Assembly: GCA_004963905.1 (NCBI GenBank)
Contig: SUGL01000010.1
Coordinates: forward strand, 62,001-126,000
Length of the DNA: 64,000 nucleotides
Reading direction: 5' to 3'
DNA from: Mesorhizobium sp.
Lineage (GTDB): Bacteria > Pseudomonadota > Alphaproteobacteria > Rhizobiales > Rhizobiaceae
The notes under the pieces were generated by a model that was given only the letters and a program-made list of their open reading frames with translations, made no database searches and had not been told where the DNA came from. Positions 52,359 to 61,329 of the stretch are shown piece by piece; positions within the stretch are counted from its first letter, which is position 1; each line of letters begins with the position of its first letter. Position numbers and translations under genes: made by a program.

Positions 52359-52434
52359 CGAGACATATTCCGTTCAGGTTCGGCTTCCTGCGAGATGGCG
52401 ATCCGCCACCAGGGGAGATGACGGGCTTCGGAGT

Positions 52435-52530
52435 CTAACGGCTTCGCCAATCCTCGAACCCGAGTCCGCTCACGCGAATGAAGTCGCGCGCGTTGTGCGT
52501 CACTATCTTGAGTCCGCGGCGCCGATCATG
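52435..52530 (-). pseudogene. VapC/PIN-domain toxin remnant (C-terminal end)
   Basis: Minus-strand translation near 52510-52438 gives GLKIVTHNARDFIRVSGLGFEDW, close to the conserved end of VapC toxins (THNxRDFxRVxGLxxEDW). The preceding residues do not form a PIN domain and no VapB partner is seen. It is a relic of a toxin-antitoxin module. Confidence 0.6.
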
Positions 52531-53144
52531 GCAAATGGAGTCAGGACACATCAATCCGAAACTTTGAAGCCCTGCGCCTTTCTCGCGCGAGCTGCCTACA
52601 AAATTTGGATTGGATGTCTCAGTCGTGGCGAAGCGACGATAACCCTCACCGACCCCTTTGTTCAAGGTGGCCGACAAGCTTGCAGCACCCCGCAGCCCAA
52701 ATCAAACCACACCTTGGCTCGCGCTCGGAGAAGGCGACGTACCTTGCGGGACAAAGAGGTCTCCGGTTCGAAATTGGGCACAGACATCGAGATCACTACG
52801 GCATGCGTCGCCGGCGACCCGCCGCGCGTCAGTCGCGCGATAGGGACAGCCCGGCGAGAAGCCAAGCGTACGCGGCAAGCCTGCGGGATACGAACTCCGT
52901 GAAGAGCCGCACGCGCTTCGTCTTGCGTGCCTCCCCTTGTGGCCGCACTTGGGGCCGGCTCATCTTCCAGAATTTGTTCAAGAAGGAGTAGTAATCGAAG
53001 GCGTATGGGCGCTGTTAGAAGACCGGGAGGACGCCCGACGGAGCGGCAGATCTGCGGGGCGCCGAGTATCTGTCGACTGCTATCGATGGCCTAGGATTCG
53101 CCCAGGTGTCCTCTGCTATCCGCTACTACTCCACGGTATGCCCC

Positions 53145-53159
53145 TCATTCCCACTCAAT
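53145..53159 (-). other. guaA 3-prime-end-like sequence (possible integration core)
   Basis: On the minus strand the bases read ATTGAGTGGGAATGA, the codons Ile-Glu-Trp-Glu-stop that end GuaA (GMP synthetase). No other guaA sequence lies nearby. The 3-prime end of guaA is a known ICE integration site in Mesorhizobium. It may be an att core left by an integration, or a chance match. Confidence 0.35.
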
Positions 53160-53220
53160 CATCAATTAAGGCCGTACCTGATTGTTTCAATTACTTAATT
53201 TAAGTCACACAACCAGTGAG

Positions 53221-53240
53221 TACCGTCAAAAATACCGTCA
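53221..53240. repeat. Direct repeat TACCGTCA, 12-bp period
   Basis: TACCGTCA at 53221-53228 is repeated at 53233-53240, with AAAA between. It lies in an AT-rich stretch 62 bp from the guaA-like 15-mer. The arrangement resembles arm-type recombinase sites. Confidence 0.45.
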
Positions 53241-53785
53241 GATTCTTACGCTGTTGAAAAGACTGAAACAATGTGGTCGCTGCCGCGGTATGCACACTTT
53301 TGATTGCATCATTTGCGAGCTGCCATTCGGCGAGGTAAAGCTGGAGTTCTCAGAACACAACAAGGACGGTGTTTGCTCATGCTCGACAGCTCTAGGTTCG
53401 AGTAGACGCGCGGCTGTATCGGGGGGAATGGGCTGGTAGGAAATGGATGTCGTGCCGCATCACTCTGTCGATCGACCAAGCTTCGCATTGCCTCATCTGC
53501 TGCTCGTGGCGATGGCCCCCGATCGGAGATGCGCTATAGGAACACGCGAATTTCGATTCTGCCCTCAACTCTCGGGACCACTCACTCTGAGTAACAACGT
53601 CACGCCGATCCCACCTTCCGACGCTATTTTGCGGCAATGCGGCCAGTAAGCGCCGCGCCCGTTCGCGATTTCCTAGTGGTGAAAGTCTGACATTTGGTAC
53701 CCCACGCGTGGAGCAGCTTAGGCTGAAAGAGCACGTTGCACGACAAATAAACCGCCTATCAGCTAACCACGGACCAGATGGAAGG

Positions 53786-54173
53786 TCAGCCCCGCAAGGC
53801 GGTTTTGGATTTCCCCGAGACCTTGCCCAGTTCCGCTTCCCATAGATCGAAGGGGCTCGCGACAATGGCCACGGACTTTTCCTGACGCAGCGCGGCGCGG
53901 CTTCCAGCATCCTTGCCACGAACCTTGTCTCGACCTTCCACAATTCGGTCATGGCGGTGATCGAACCCGTCGCGGCCCTGCGAGATCCCGCTGATGTGCA
54001 GGTCGTAGAATTTGCGCCGCAGGTGAGCCCAGCACCCGGCGAGCCGGATTGTTTCATTGCTGCCGGCTTTGTCCCGTGCCTTGACCAGGTTGGTATAGGC
54101 CGAGTAGCCATCCACTTGCAGGATACCGCTGAACCCGGCGAGGTGGCGCGCGTGAGCGAATGGCGGATGCCGG
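53786..54173 (-). mobile_element. IS66-family transposase remnant
   Basis: Minus-strand segments from three frames together give the IS66 TnpC C-terminal half: GILQVDGYSAYTNLV, LAGCWAHLRRKFYDLH, then a frameshift to MTELWKVE, and another to RQEKSVAIV and LWEAELGKVSGKSK. At least two frameshifts are needed. The element has no visible terminal repeats or other IS66 genes. It directly abuts the end of the broken GGDEF-EAL gene. Confidence 0.75.
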
Positions 54174-56075
54174 TCACAACTCCTGGCGCTCTTTAACTGC
54201 CAAACCAAGCGCTTGGCTGAGTGGCACCGCCTTGGAGAACAGGAAGCCCTGAGCGGTTTTGCAGCCAAGCTTGTGCAGAGTTTGCCGATCCGCCTCTGTC
54301 TCGACGCCCTCGGCCATGACCTCGATCCCGAGCGTCCGACCAAGATCGATCACGGTTTTGACAAGCAGCCGATCCTCCCGCGATTGGCTAAACCGCGAAT
54401 GAAGCCCTGGTCTATTTTCACCTTCCTTATCCGACTGTCCTTGAGCGATGCCAACGTGGAAAAGCCGGTGCCGAAGACATCGAGCGCGATGGAAATGCCG
54501 GCATGTGAAAGCCGTCCGAGCTTTTCATCGACCCTGTCCGGGTCCACGGGCGATTCTTCTGTTATCTCAATTTCGAACATCGTTGCAGGGAGGTCCTTTG
54601 CCGCCAGACCATTCAGAACCATTTCGTCGATATCGCCGGCCTCCAATTCGCGCGGTGAAACGTTCATCGTCACACGAACATCACGACAGTCAGCTTTCAC
54701 CAAGGCGTCGATAAAAGCGCAACATTCGGAAAATACAGCTTGAGTTAGCAGCTGGAGCATTCCGGTTTCGCGTGCCGCTGTCATGATTTCGGGCGGAGAG
54801 ATGGAACCGTGAATCGGATGGGACCACCTTAGCAACCCTTCAAAACCGATCACAGCTTCGGTGTCGAGTCTTACGATTGGCTGGAACCAAGGGCCCAAGC
54901 TTCTCGTCTTTATCGCCGAATGAAGATCGCGTTCGATGGACTGGCGGCGTTGCAGTTCCCGGTCGAGCTCGGCATCGAACAGGCAAAATTCGTTCCTGCC
55001 ACGGCGCTTAGCTGTGTAAAGGGCGATGTCCGCCCGCAACAACATTTCCGTCAGCCCCGGGTTTTTAGCCGAGTATATTCCTATGGATGCCCCGATCCGG
55101 ACGGAGGCGACGCCAGGATAGGGGCGAGCAAGCTTGGATATGAGATTGGATGCGAGATTGCTGGGAGAAGGCGAATTTCTAAGCGAGGAAAAAACCAGCA
55201 CGAATTCATCGCCACCGATGCGGGCGAGCGTTGAGCCCTCCGGTGCTTCTTCCTCTATTCGGCGGGCGATCCTGGCAAGCAGCTCGTCACCCGTTCTGTG
55301 ACCGTAGGTATCGTTGACAGATTTGAACCCATCCAGATCAATCAGCATGGCCACAAAGGGCCCATCAGTGTTCTCAAACTGATCGATTGCATGTTCGAGG
55401 CCGCGCCTGTTGAGGAGCGCGGTAAGATGGTCCTCCCTGGAATTGCGCTCCATTTCCGCGGCAAGCCGCTCGGCTTGATGTCTCAGGCGGCTCGCGTCAC
55501 GGAAGCGCGCTTGTCCAACGAACGAGGCTCGAGCCAGGCCGCCCTCGAAAAGCAGGACGGCAAAAGCCAGAATGTAGTTTTCCAGGGTTCCCTTCGTCAG
55601 CAAGCATGCGGCGGCAATGAGGAGTGGCGGTGTGATGAAGTATATCGCTGCCGCAGCATATGAGCTGCCGTACGTGACCGCGCCAGCTGAAATGCCCGCC
55701 AGAATTATTAGATGCAGCGATGCTTGAGACGTCGTGTACCCAGCCGTTAGGACGGCAAGGAATGACCAGGTGAATCCCGCCAGAAGAGCAAGCCTGCCAA
55801 ACCAGCGAAGCCGCAGCCAAACCCGTGTCAGATCATCCTGGACTCCGGGTTCCTTCAGCTGATGAGGGGCGAGTGCAAGGCGGGCGGCATTTATCGCATT
55901 AACGACCGAAAACTAGGCCGCGCCAGCAAGACCGTTCCCGGAAAGGGCCTGCACGGTCAAAATCAGCCCGGACAGCACAATGCTTATCGGCATTGAGACG
56001 AAAAGGCCTGCCCTCAGATCAGCGAGCTGGTCCTGAAGGATTCTCGCCTCCAGCGGATCTTCTTTTTCCAGGGCT
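54174..56075 (-). pseudogene. GGDEF-EAL protein gene broken by a nonsense codon and a frameshift
   Basis: Joined frames read as one diguanylate cyclase/phosphodiesterase-type protein. Upstream of 55915 there is a helical and hydrophobic segment (LEKEDPLEARILQDQLADL; SIVLSGLILTVQAL). It is interrupted by TAG at 55913-55915, then continues in the same frame with more hydrophobic segments, a GGDEF motif (ARIGGDEFVLVF) and an EAL domain starting EGLLRW. A frameshift lies near 54385-54400, where KVKIDQGFIRGL changes frame to REDRLLVKTVIDLG. The EAL DDFGTG motif reads LDVFGTG. The start could not be fixed. The stop is at 54174-54176. Confidence 0.75.
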
Positions 56076-56249
56076 GGACGGGTCAGCTTGCTTACTCCTG
56101 CTTGTCCGCAGCCTATGCAGCCCCCCTGAAGGACGGGTTAATTCTTCAATCGGAGATCAGCGTCGGGAGCAGGATTACTCCGGCGCATGATGCACTCTCT
56201 CCCATCGCTCGCCCAGCACATCGCGCAAAATGCAACTGCTGGTGCAGTA

Positions 56250-57428
56250 TCACCGCTGGAGCTCCGCCGAAATCCCATGCCGGACAAGGGGAACATGTTG
56301 GGCAAAGCGAAGCCCCAGATGCCTTGCAAGCCGTGCCGCCAGGTGGTCTCTGGAGTAGAGTCCAACCAGTATGTTCGTTGCATGGTAGAGCGGCGCCGCC
56401 GACAGGCGCAGCCGCCTTTCGTATATGTGCAGCATGTCGGGGTCGCCAACATTGCGGCCGTCGCGGCACGCAGTCATGATTCCACGGGCGAGTTGCTTCT
56501 GGCTGCTGAGACCGATGTTGAATCCGTGAGCGGTCACCGGGTGCATGCCGATGGCAGCGTCGCCGATGAGTGCGGCGCTCGGGGCCCGGAATTTGTGCGC
56601 CCAGGTCGTGACCAGCGGATAGGTATGGCGCTTGCTTGCCAAGGTCATTTTTCCAAGGCGCCCTCGACACAGTTTCGTCAACTCCGACAGGAACAAATCG
56701 TCATCGAAGGCAAGCAGTCTATAGGCCTCGTTTGAGCGCAATGTGAGCAGCAGCGACGACACGCCCTCCGCGAGGGGCAATATCGCTATCGTCTGATGGT
56801 GATCGAACCATTCGATGGCGATCTGGTGGTGGGCGCGCTCGTGCCTCACTCGGCAAATCAGCATCGAGTGGCCAAGCCGGTTGATATCGGCGCCGATGCC
56901 CAGCAGATCACGCGTGGCGGACAAACGCGAATCCGCGGCAACAACAAGCCGAGCAGTTAAACGCGCGCCATTAGAGAGCGTTACGACTGCTCCTTCTTGG
57001 CTGTTTGTTGCATCGACGACCGAGTGGCCGCACAACAGCCGGGCGCGATCCTGCAAGCGGACGATTTTGAACAGCGCCTCGCGGATCCGGCAATTTGGAA
57101 CCAAAACCCCCAGCGGTTCTCCAGAGTTGCTGGGAGGATCGAAACGAAGAGCGAATGCGCTCGAGCCGTTGAGCACGCGCGCGCCTTGAATTGCTGATTT
57201 GTCCGAAGCCGGGATGACATCCCAGGCGCCGAGCTCGCGAAGGGTTCTGATCGAAGCGTTGGTCAGCGCGATTTCGCGACCATCGAAAGCCGGATTCGCC
57301 AGACTATCGAATGTGTTCTGTTCAACAACTGCCACCTTGAGTTCGCTTTGGGCAAGCGACGCAGCGAACGAAAGGCCGACCGGCCCGGCTCCAACGACAA
57401 CGATGTCAAAATTGTCGTCAGAGCCCAT
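56250..57428 (-). CDS. UbiM-like FAD-dependent ubiquinone hydroxylase
   Basis: 392 residues. ATG 57428 overlaps the stop of the upstream gene (TGATG), which fixes the start. The N-terminal FAD site is FDIVVVGAGPVGLSFAASLAQ; DGREIALTNASIRTL lies around residue 50, and the second FAD motif reads GDAAIGMHPVTAHGFNIGL. The GDAxxGMHPVTAHG form is typical of UbiM, a 5-demethoxyubiquinol hydroxylase-type flavoprotein of the UbiH/VisC family. It would hydroxylate the ubiquinone ring. Coupling with the CHAT-like gene is unusual. Confidence 0.82.
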   Translation of the reverse strand: MGSDDNFDIVVVGAGPVGLSFAASLAQSELKVAVVEQNTFDSLANPAFDGREIALTNASIRTLRELGAWDVIPASDKSAIQGARVLNGSSAFALRFDPPSNSGEPLGVLVPNCRIREALFKIVRLQDRARLLCGHSVVDATNSQEGAVVTLSNGARLTARLVVAADSRLSATRDLLGIGADINRLGHSMLICRVRHERAHHQIAIEWFDHHQTIAILPLAEGVSSLLLTLRSNEAYRLLAFDDDLFLSELTKLCRGRLGKMTLASKRHTYPLVTTWAHKFRAPSAALIGDAAIGMHPVTAHGFNIGLSSQKQLARGIMTACRDGRNVGDPDMLHIYERRLRLSAAPLYHATNILVGLYSRDHLAARLARHLGLRFAQHVPLVRHGISAELQR

Positions 57429-58030
57429 CAGCGTGCCGCCATCCTGTCGGCTATCCTCGTGTAACGGTGGAACTGAGCCGACTGACATCCGCTGAGCTCC
57501 GTGCCCGCCGCCAACGCGTATGATGCTCCGCAGCACATTGACATCACGAGGATCTTCGGCGCTGGATCCGAGCCTTGGAACATTTCTACGAAGTCAGCCC
57601 AAAGAAGGCTACCTCGCCCACTGGACGAAGCGATCCCGTCTCCATTGCCGTGCCCAGCGATGTGAAGCACGTCGCACTTCGCCTTGTTCGCTTGGACTAC
57701 AGCCTCACGAAAATGCTTTCGGTCCAAAGCAATGTGGAGCTCCGCGCGGATGTTGACAGTCTTTAGCATCTTCTGTGTGATCGGTCCGTCCGCCCTGTCG
57801 GCGAAGTAGTCATTCGCGTTGTGGCAGTCGATGATGTGAACGGCGCTCATGGGATTCTGCCTATTATTATCGTCGTGACGAGTGGATACCACGTGCGGAA
57901 CACCGTGATCTGCGCTGAGTTTCGGTGACCGCATTGCTGCAAGGCGCAGGGCCGGAAATTGGCATGGATCGGCAATGAAGCATGCAACCCCATCAGAGGT
58001 GGACGCGTCTGGCCGCGATACATAAGTCAT
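57428..58030 (-). CDS. CHAT/caspase-like small protein coupled to ubiM
   Basis: 200 residues from ATG 58030, which follows AAGGAG by 5 bases; ATG 57850 would remove 60 residues of untypical composition. The core is caspase-like: VLHIAGHGNGDGI with a candidate catalytic His127, and ILVMSMCCGAS with Cys166 and Cys167, the CHAT/caspase-hemoglobinase His-Cys dyad pattern. Other segments are VHIIDCHNANDYF and LLWADFVEMFQ. The remaining family features of full-length CHAT proteases are absent, so it is a minimal domain. The stop overlaps the ubiM start by 1 bp (TGATG). A protease or an inactive signalling domain is possible. Confidence 0.65.
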   Translation of the reverse strand: MTYVSRPDASTSDGVACFIADPCQFPALRLAAMRSPKLSADHGVPHVVSTRHDDNNRQNPMSAVHIIDCHNANDYFADRADGPITQKMLKTVNIRAELHIALDRKHFREAVVQANKAKCDVLHIAGHGNGDGIASSSGRGSLLWADFVEMFQGSDPAPKILVMSMCCGASYALAAGTELSGCQSAQFHRYTRIADRMAAR

Positions 58031-58394
58031 GCATTCTCCTTCGAAGACTGGCCTATAAAGCACCACTGATGCGAATATGACCCTGATCTGGATCAGCCAG
58101 GGCACGATCAACCGGCACTGGTAGTTCACGCTCGGGTGATCGATCGCGACGCTCAACTTGTTACCCGTGCGCACAGTGCGAAGCTCGTCCGGCCGCGCGA
58201 GGTACTCTCGCGGCATCAGCCGCCTCATACTGGGTGCATGGGAAGGCAGTCCTTCGCACGACAGTGGATTTTCACAAATCAATGTAGTGCCCAGCTTAGG
58301 TCAAGCTGGTCATGGAGCATGGACAGCTTGTTCCCGACCGAGCCGGCTCGACTGACGAGCGGGATCCGCGCATCTTATGCACAGCTGATTGAAA
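58031..58394. other. Intergenic region between the CHAT-like gene and ccoS
   Basis: About 360 bp. It carries a CTGAT-N4-ATCAG palindrome at 58083-58096, 53 bp upstream of the CHAT-like start, and overlaps a second such palindrome at 58385-58398. No gene is supported. Confidence 0.5.
58083..58096. promoter_or_regulatory. FNR-like palindrome upstream of the CHAT-like gene
   Basis: CTGAT-CTGG-ATCAG. It differs from the FNR/FixK consensus TTGAT-N4-ATCAA by a symmetric change at both ends, so it could bind a CRP/FNR-family protein. It lies 53 bp before the ATG at 58030. Confidence 0.4.
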
Positions 58395-58398
58395 TCAG
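58385..58398. promoter_or_regulatory. Second CTGAT-N4-ATCAG palindrome
   Basis: CTGAT-TGAA-ATCAG, overlapping the ccoS stop codon (58395-58397). It has the same outer bases as the site at 58083. Confidence 0.35.
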
Positions 58399-58550
58399 CG
58401 TCCCGGTTTGTCGTCCCGATCAATTAGTATCCGCTCGGCGGCTCCGTCGAGATCTTCGTATTGACCGCTTCGCAATGCCCAGACGAAGCCGGACAGGCCC
58501 AGTGCACCCAGAAAAAGGGCCACTGGTATGAGATAGAGCAAGGTCGTCAC
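58395..58550 (-). CDS. ccoS: cbb3 oxidase assembly protein CcoS/FixS
   Basis: 51 residues. GTG 58550 overlaps the ccoI stop (GTGA). One membrane helix (LLYLIPVALFLGALGLSGFVWALRS) is followed by QYEDLDGAAERILIDRDD, the CcoS signature. It helps to insert cofactors into the CcoN subunit. It is the last gene of the ccoGHIS operon. Confidence 0.92.
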   Translation of the reverse strand: MTTLLYLIPVALFLGALGLSGFVWALRSGQYEDLDGAAERILIDRDDKPGR

Positions 58551-60835
58551 GAGGATTGTGCCGAATAGCCGACTGCGGAGCGTCTGACTTTTTGAATAAC
58601 TTGCACCGTCGCATTCGCCATGAAGCCGTGCAAGCGCAATGCGTTTCCAATAACAAGCAGCGATGAGGCAGACATGGCAATCGCCGCTATCAAAGGCGTG
58701 ACGTGCCCGAGGATGGCGATTGGTACTGCCACCGCATTGTAGACGATTGCGATTGCGATGTTCTGCCGGATCAGGTTTCCTGCCTTGCGCGAGACGCCCA
58801 GGGCGAGCGGCACCGCCAGGAGGCTTTCGCGCAGGAAGACGAAGTCTGCCGCGTTGCGGCCAATGTCGACGGCGGTGGCCGGTGCGATCGAGACATGCGC
58901 CGCGCTCAGGGCCGGCGTATCGTTGAGGCCGTCGCCAACCATCAGAACCTTGTGCCCAACTTTCGCGAGGGTTTCGATGCGTTCGAGCTTGCCCGATGGC
59001 AGCAGGCACGGAACGAAGTCGTCGATATCCAGCAGCTTTGCCACTTCGGCGCAGGCTGCGGCGGTATCGCCCGACAGCATTTGCATCGACACCCCGGCAT
59101 CGTTCAATCGCTTGATCGCCGCCGCCGCGTCGGCGCGCAGCGCATTCTCGAAATCGAAGGTCGCGACAATGAACCCGTCTTTTGTCAGGGCCGTTCCACC
59201 ATAGCCATGTTTGCCTTCACCTCCGGTCCGGGCCTTCCATCCAGCCCATCCGCGTCGACCCAGCCGCCAAGTGCTTCCGGCGACAGTGGCTTCGATCCCG
59301 AACCCCGGATGCTCTGTGACGGCATCGAATTTGTGTTGCCCGCCAGGAGCGGCAAAGCCGGTCATGGCCTTTGAAAACGGGTGACGCGAATGCGCGGCCA
59401 TGTCGGCGGCGATTGCCAGCATGCCCGGATCAATCGAGTCCGCATTGACCAGCCGGGGCTGGCCGAGCGTGAGCGTGCCGGTCTTGTCGAACACGGCAGT
59501 ATCGATCGCCGCGAGGCGCTCCATGGCCGAACCGTCCTTGACCATGATACCGCTCTCGAAAAGCCGCCGCGCCGCGACCACTTGGACGATCGGCACGGCG
59601 AGGCCGAGCGCGCAGGGGCATGTGATGATGAGAACAGCGATGGCGATCGTCATCGCCCGGTGCCAGTCGCCGGTCGCCGCCATCCAGCCCAGGAATGTCA
59701 CGAAGGCGGTGAGATGAACCAGGGGCGCGTAGAGTGCCGACACGCGATCAGCGATGCGGCGATAGTGCGCGCGACCGCCCTCGGCGGATTCCATCAGCCG
59801 AACCATCTCCGCCAGGAACGAATCCTTTGCGGCGGCTGTCGCCTGGATCGTCAGCGGGCCGGTAAGATTGAGCACGCCGGCCTGTACTGCTTCGCCCGGC
59901 GCCACGTTTTTCGGCGTGCTTTCGCCTGAGGCCAGCGAGCAGTCGAGATCCGACGTTCCCTGGATGATCTTGCCGTCGACGGGGATCCTCTCACCGGCCG
60001 CGATCAACAACCGCATGCCTGGTTCGATCTCGCCGACCGGCAGATAGTCGCGCGCGCCGTCGCCGCGCATCACCATGGCGCCACGCGCGGCCATCTGAGA
60101 CAGGCCCTTCACGGCAGTCCGGGCACGCTCCCGCATCACATGATCCAGCGTGCGCCCGATCAAAAGGAAGAACAGCAGCGATACCGACGCGTCGAAATAG
60201 GCGTGGTCGCCATGATTGATCGTCTCATAGAGGCTCATGGCATAGGCGAGCGAAACACCGACCGCGATGGGCACGTCCATATTCATGCGACCATGGCGCA
60301 AAGCATTCCAGGCCGAACGGAAGAAGATTCCGCCGGCGAAGGCGAGGGCAGGAATGGCGATCAGCGCCGAGACCCAGTGAAACAGGTCGCGGGTAGCACC
60401 TTCGGCGCCGGACCAGACAGAGACCGAAAGCAGCATGATGTTCCCCGCCGCAAAGCCGGCAACAGCGACAGCGCGGATCAGTTCGGCAAGCGTCTTGTCC
60501 TTGTCATCGACCTCGGGTGTGAACAGATGCGCCTCGTAGCCCAGCCTGCCAAGCGCGGCGACGAAGGGTGGCACCTCGTCTCCTCGCCACCGGACCGCGA
60601 CCCGCTTCGTCGACAGGTTGACGCGCGCGCTTTCGACGTGATCGAGCTTTCCAAGTGCCGCCTCGATCGTCTGGATACAGGCGGCGCAATGAACCGTCGG
60701 CACTGAAAGATCGGTCTGCCGAAGATCATCGCCAAGCGATCGGCTCGCCAACCTGATCTCCTGGCTGGATGGCAGGACCGACGTGGCGCCGTTCAGATCC
60801 AGCGCCATTTCAGCGCCCGGTGCACAACAGCTCAT
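58547..60835 (-). CDS. ccoI: Copper-translocating P-type ATPase CcoI/FixI
   Basis: 762 residues. ATG 60835 overlaps the ccoH stop by 4 bp. The N-terminal metal domain has the CxxC in VHCAACIQTIE, and a leader MSCCAPG precedes it. The membrane CPC motif is in TCPCALG, the phosphorylation site is DKTGTLT, and the later MVGDGLNDTPAL and HP motif (SRHPF) complete the P1B type. It moves copper for assembly of the cbb3 oxidase binuclear centre. Upstream frames extending to 61399 are non-coding overlap with ccoH. Confidence 0.94.
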   Translation of the reverse strand: MSCCAPGAEMALDLNGATSVLPSSQEIRLASRSLGDDLRQTDLSVPTVHCAACIQTIEAALGKLDHVESARVNLSTKRVAVRWRGDEVPPFVAALGRLGYEAHLFTPEVDDKDKTLAELIRAVAVAGFAAGNIMLLSVSVWSGAEGATRDLFHWVSALIAIPALAFAGGIFFRSAWNALRHGRMNMDVPIAVGVSLAYAMSLYETINHGDHAYFDASVSLLFFLLIGRTLDHVMRERARTAVKGLSQMAARGAMVMRGDGARDYLPVGEIEPGMRLLIAAGERIPVDGKIIQGTSDLDCSLASGESTPKNVAPGEAVQAGVLNLTGPLTIQATAAAKDSFLAEMVRLMESAEGGRAHYRRIADRVSALYAPLVHLTAFVTFLGWMAATGDWHRAMTIAIAVLIITCPCALGLAVPIVQVVAARRLFESGIMVKDGSAMERLAAIDTAVFDKTGTLTLGQPRLVNADSIDPGMLAIAADMAAHSRHPFSKAMTGFAAPGGQHKFDAVTEHPGFGIEATVAGSTWRLGRRGWAGWKARTGGEGKHGYGGTALTKDGFIVATFDFENALRADAAAAIKRLNDAGVSMQMLSGDTAAACAEVAKLLDIDDFVPCLLPSGKLERIETLAKVGHKVLMVGDGLNDTPALSAAHVSIAPATAVDIGRNAADFVFLRESLLAVPLALGVSRKAGNLIRQNIAIAIVYNAVAVPIAILGHVTPLIAAIAMSASSLLVIGNALRLHGFMANATVQVIQKVRRSAVGYSAQSS

Positions 60836-61329
60836 TGCAGCGCTCCATGAGAAATCATAATCCTGCGGACGTCGCGATAGGGTCGTGTCAGGCCGGCATC
60901 GGTGTCGACTTCGACGATCCAGACGCCGTCCTTCGGCATATGCTGGGCGGCGAACTCCTGGCCGGAGGCGAGGGCGAGCGTGACGGACTTGTCCTCTTTC
61001 TCGTAGGCGGGATGACGAAACAGCACCTTGACGCCGTGCAGAGGAACCGGCTTGCCTGCAGCGTCGGAGAGGCTGTAGCGGACTTCGCCCCATGCGATGG
61101 TCAGCTTGCCGGTCCAACCGAGCGCTGCTTGAGCGCGGCCGGCCTCGGCCTCCTTGTTGAATTGCTGGCTGGCCACATAGGTGTTCTCGACGACGAGGCC
61201 GGTCCAACTCGTATTGGCGAGCGTGGCCATGGTCAGGTTGACCGCGATGACCACCCCGAAGAAGGTGAGAATGATGGCCAGCATGTGCCTGCCGGTGAAT
61301 TCGCGAGGCTTTTGGGCATTGGCGGTCAT
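60832..61329 (-). CDS. ccoH: CcoH/FixH family protein
   Basis: 165 residues from ATG 61329, overlapping the ccoG stop (ATGA). One N-terminal membrane helix (GRHMLAIILTFFGVVIAVNLT) is followed by a periplasmic domain with SYV/Q-rich stretch (TYVASQQFNKEAEAGR) and WGEVRYSL. FixH supports maturation of the cbb3 oxidase. It sits between ccoG and ccoI in the conserved order. Confidence 0.92.
   Translation of the reverse strand: MTANAQKPREFTGRHMLAIILTFFGVVIAVNLTMATLANTSWTGLVVENTYVASQQFNKEAEAGRAQAALGWTGKLTIAWGEVRYSLSDAAGKPVPLHGVKVLFRHPAYEKEDKSVTLALASGQEFAAQHMPKDGVWIVEVDTDAGLTRPYRDVRRIMISHGALQ

Larger units (their letters stand above)
52359..53785. other. Decayed intergenic region with foreign remnants
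   Basis: 1.4 kb without an intact gene. It holds the tail of a VapC toxin gene, a stretch of lower GC, a guaA-like 15-mer, short direct repeats and about 400 bp before the IS66 remnant with nothing recognisable. Confidence 0.6.

Noticed and set aside
53182..53439. 85-residue plus-strand open frame in the scar region
   Set aside because: It contains a Cys-rich segment but lacks a ribosome binding site and a family match, and it crosses the possible att site.
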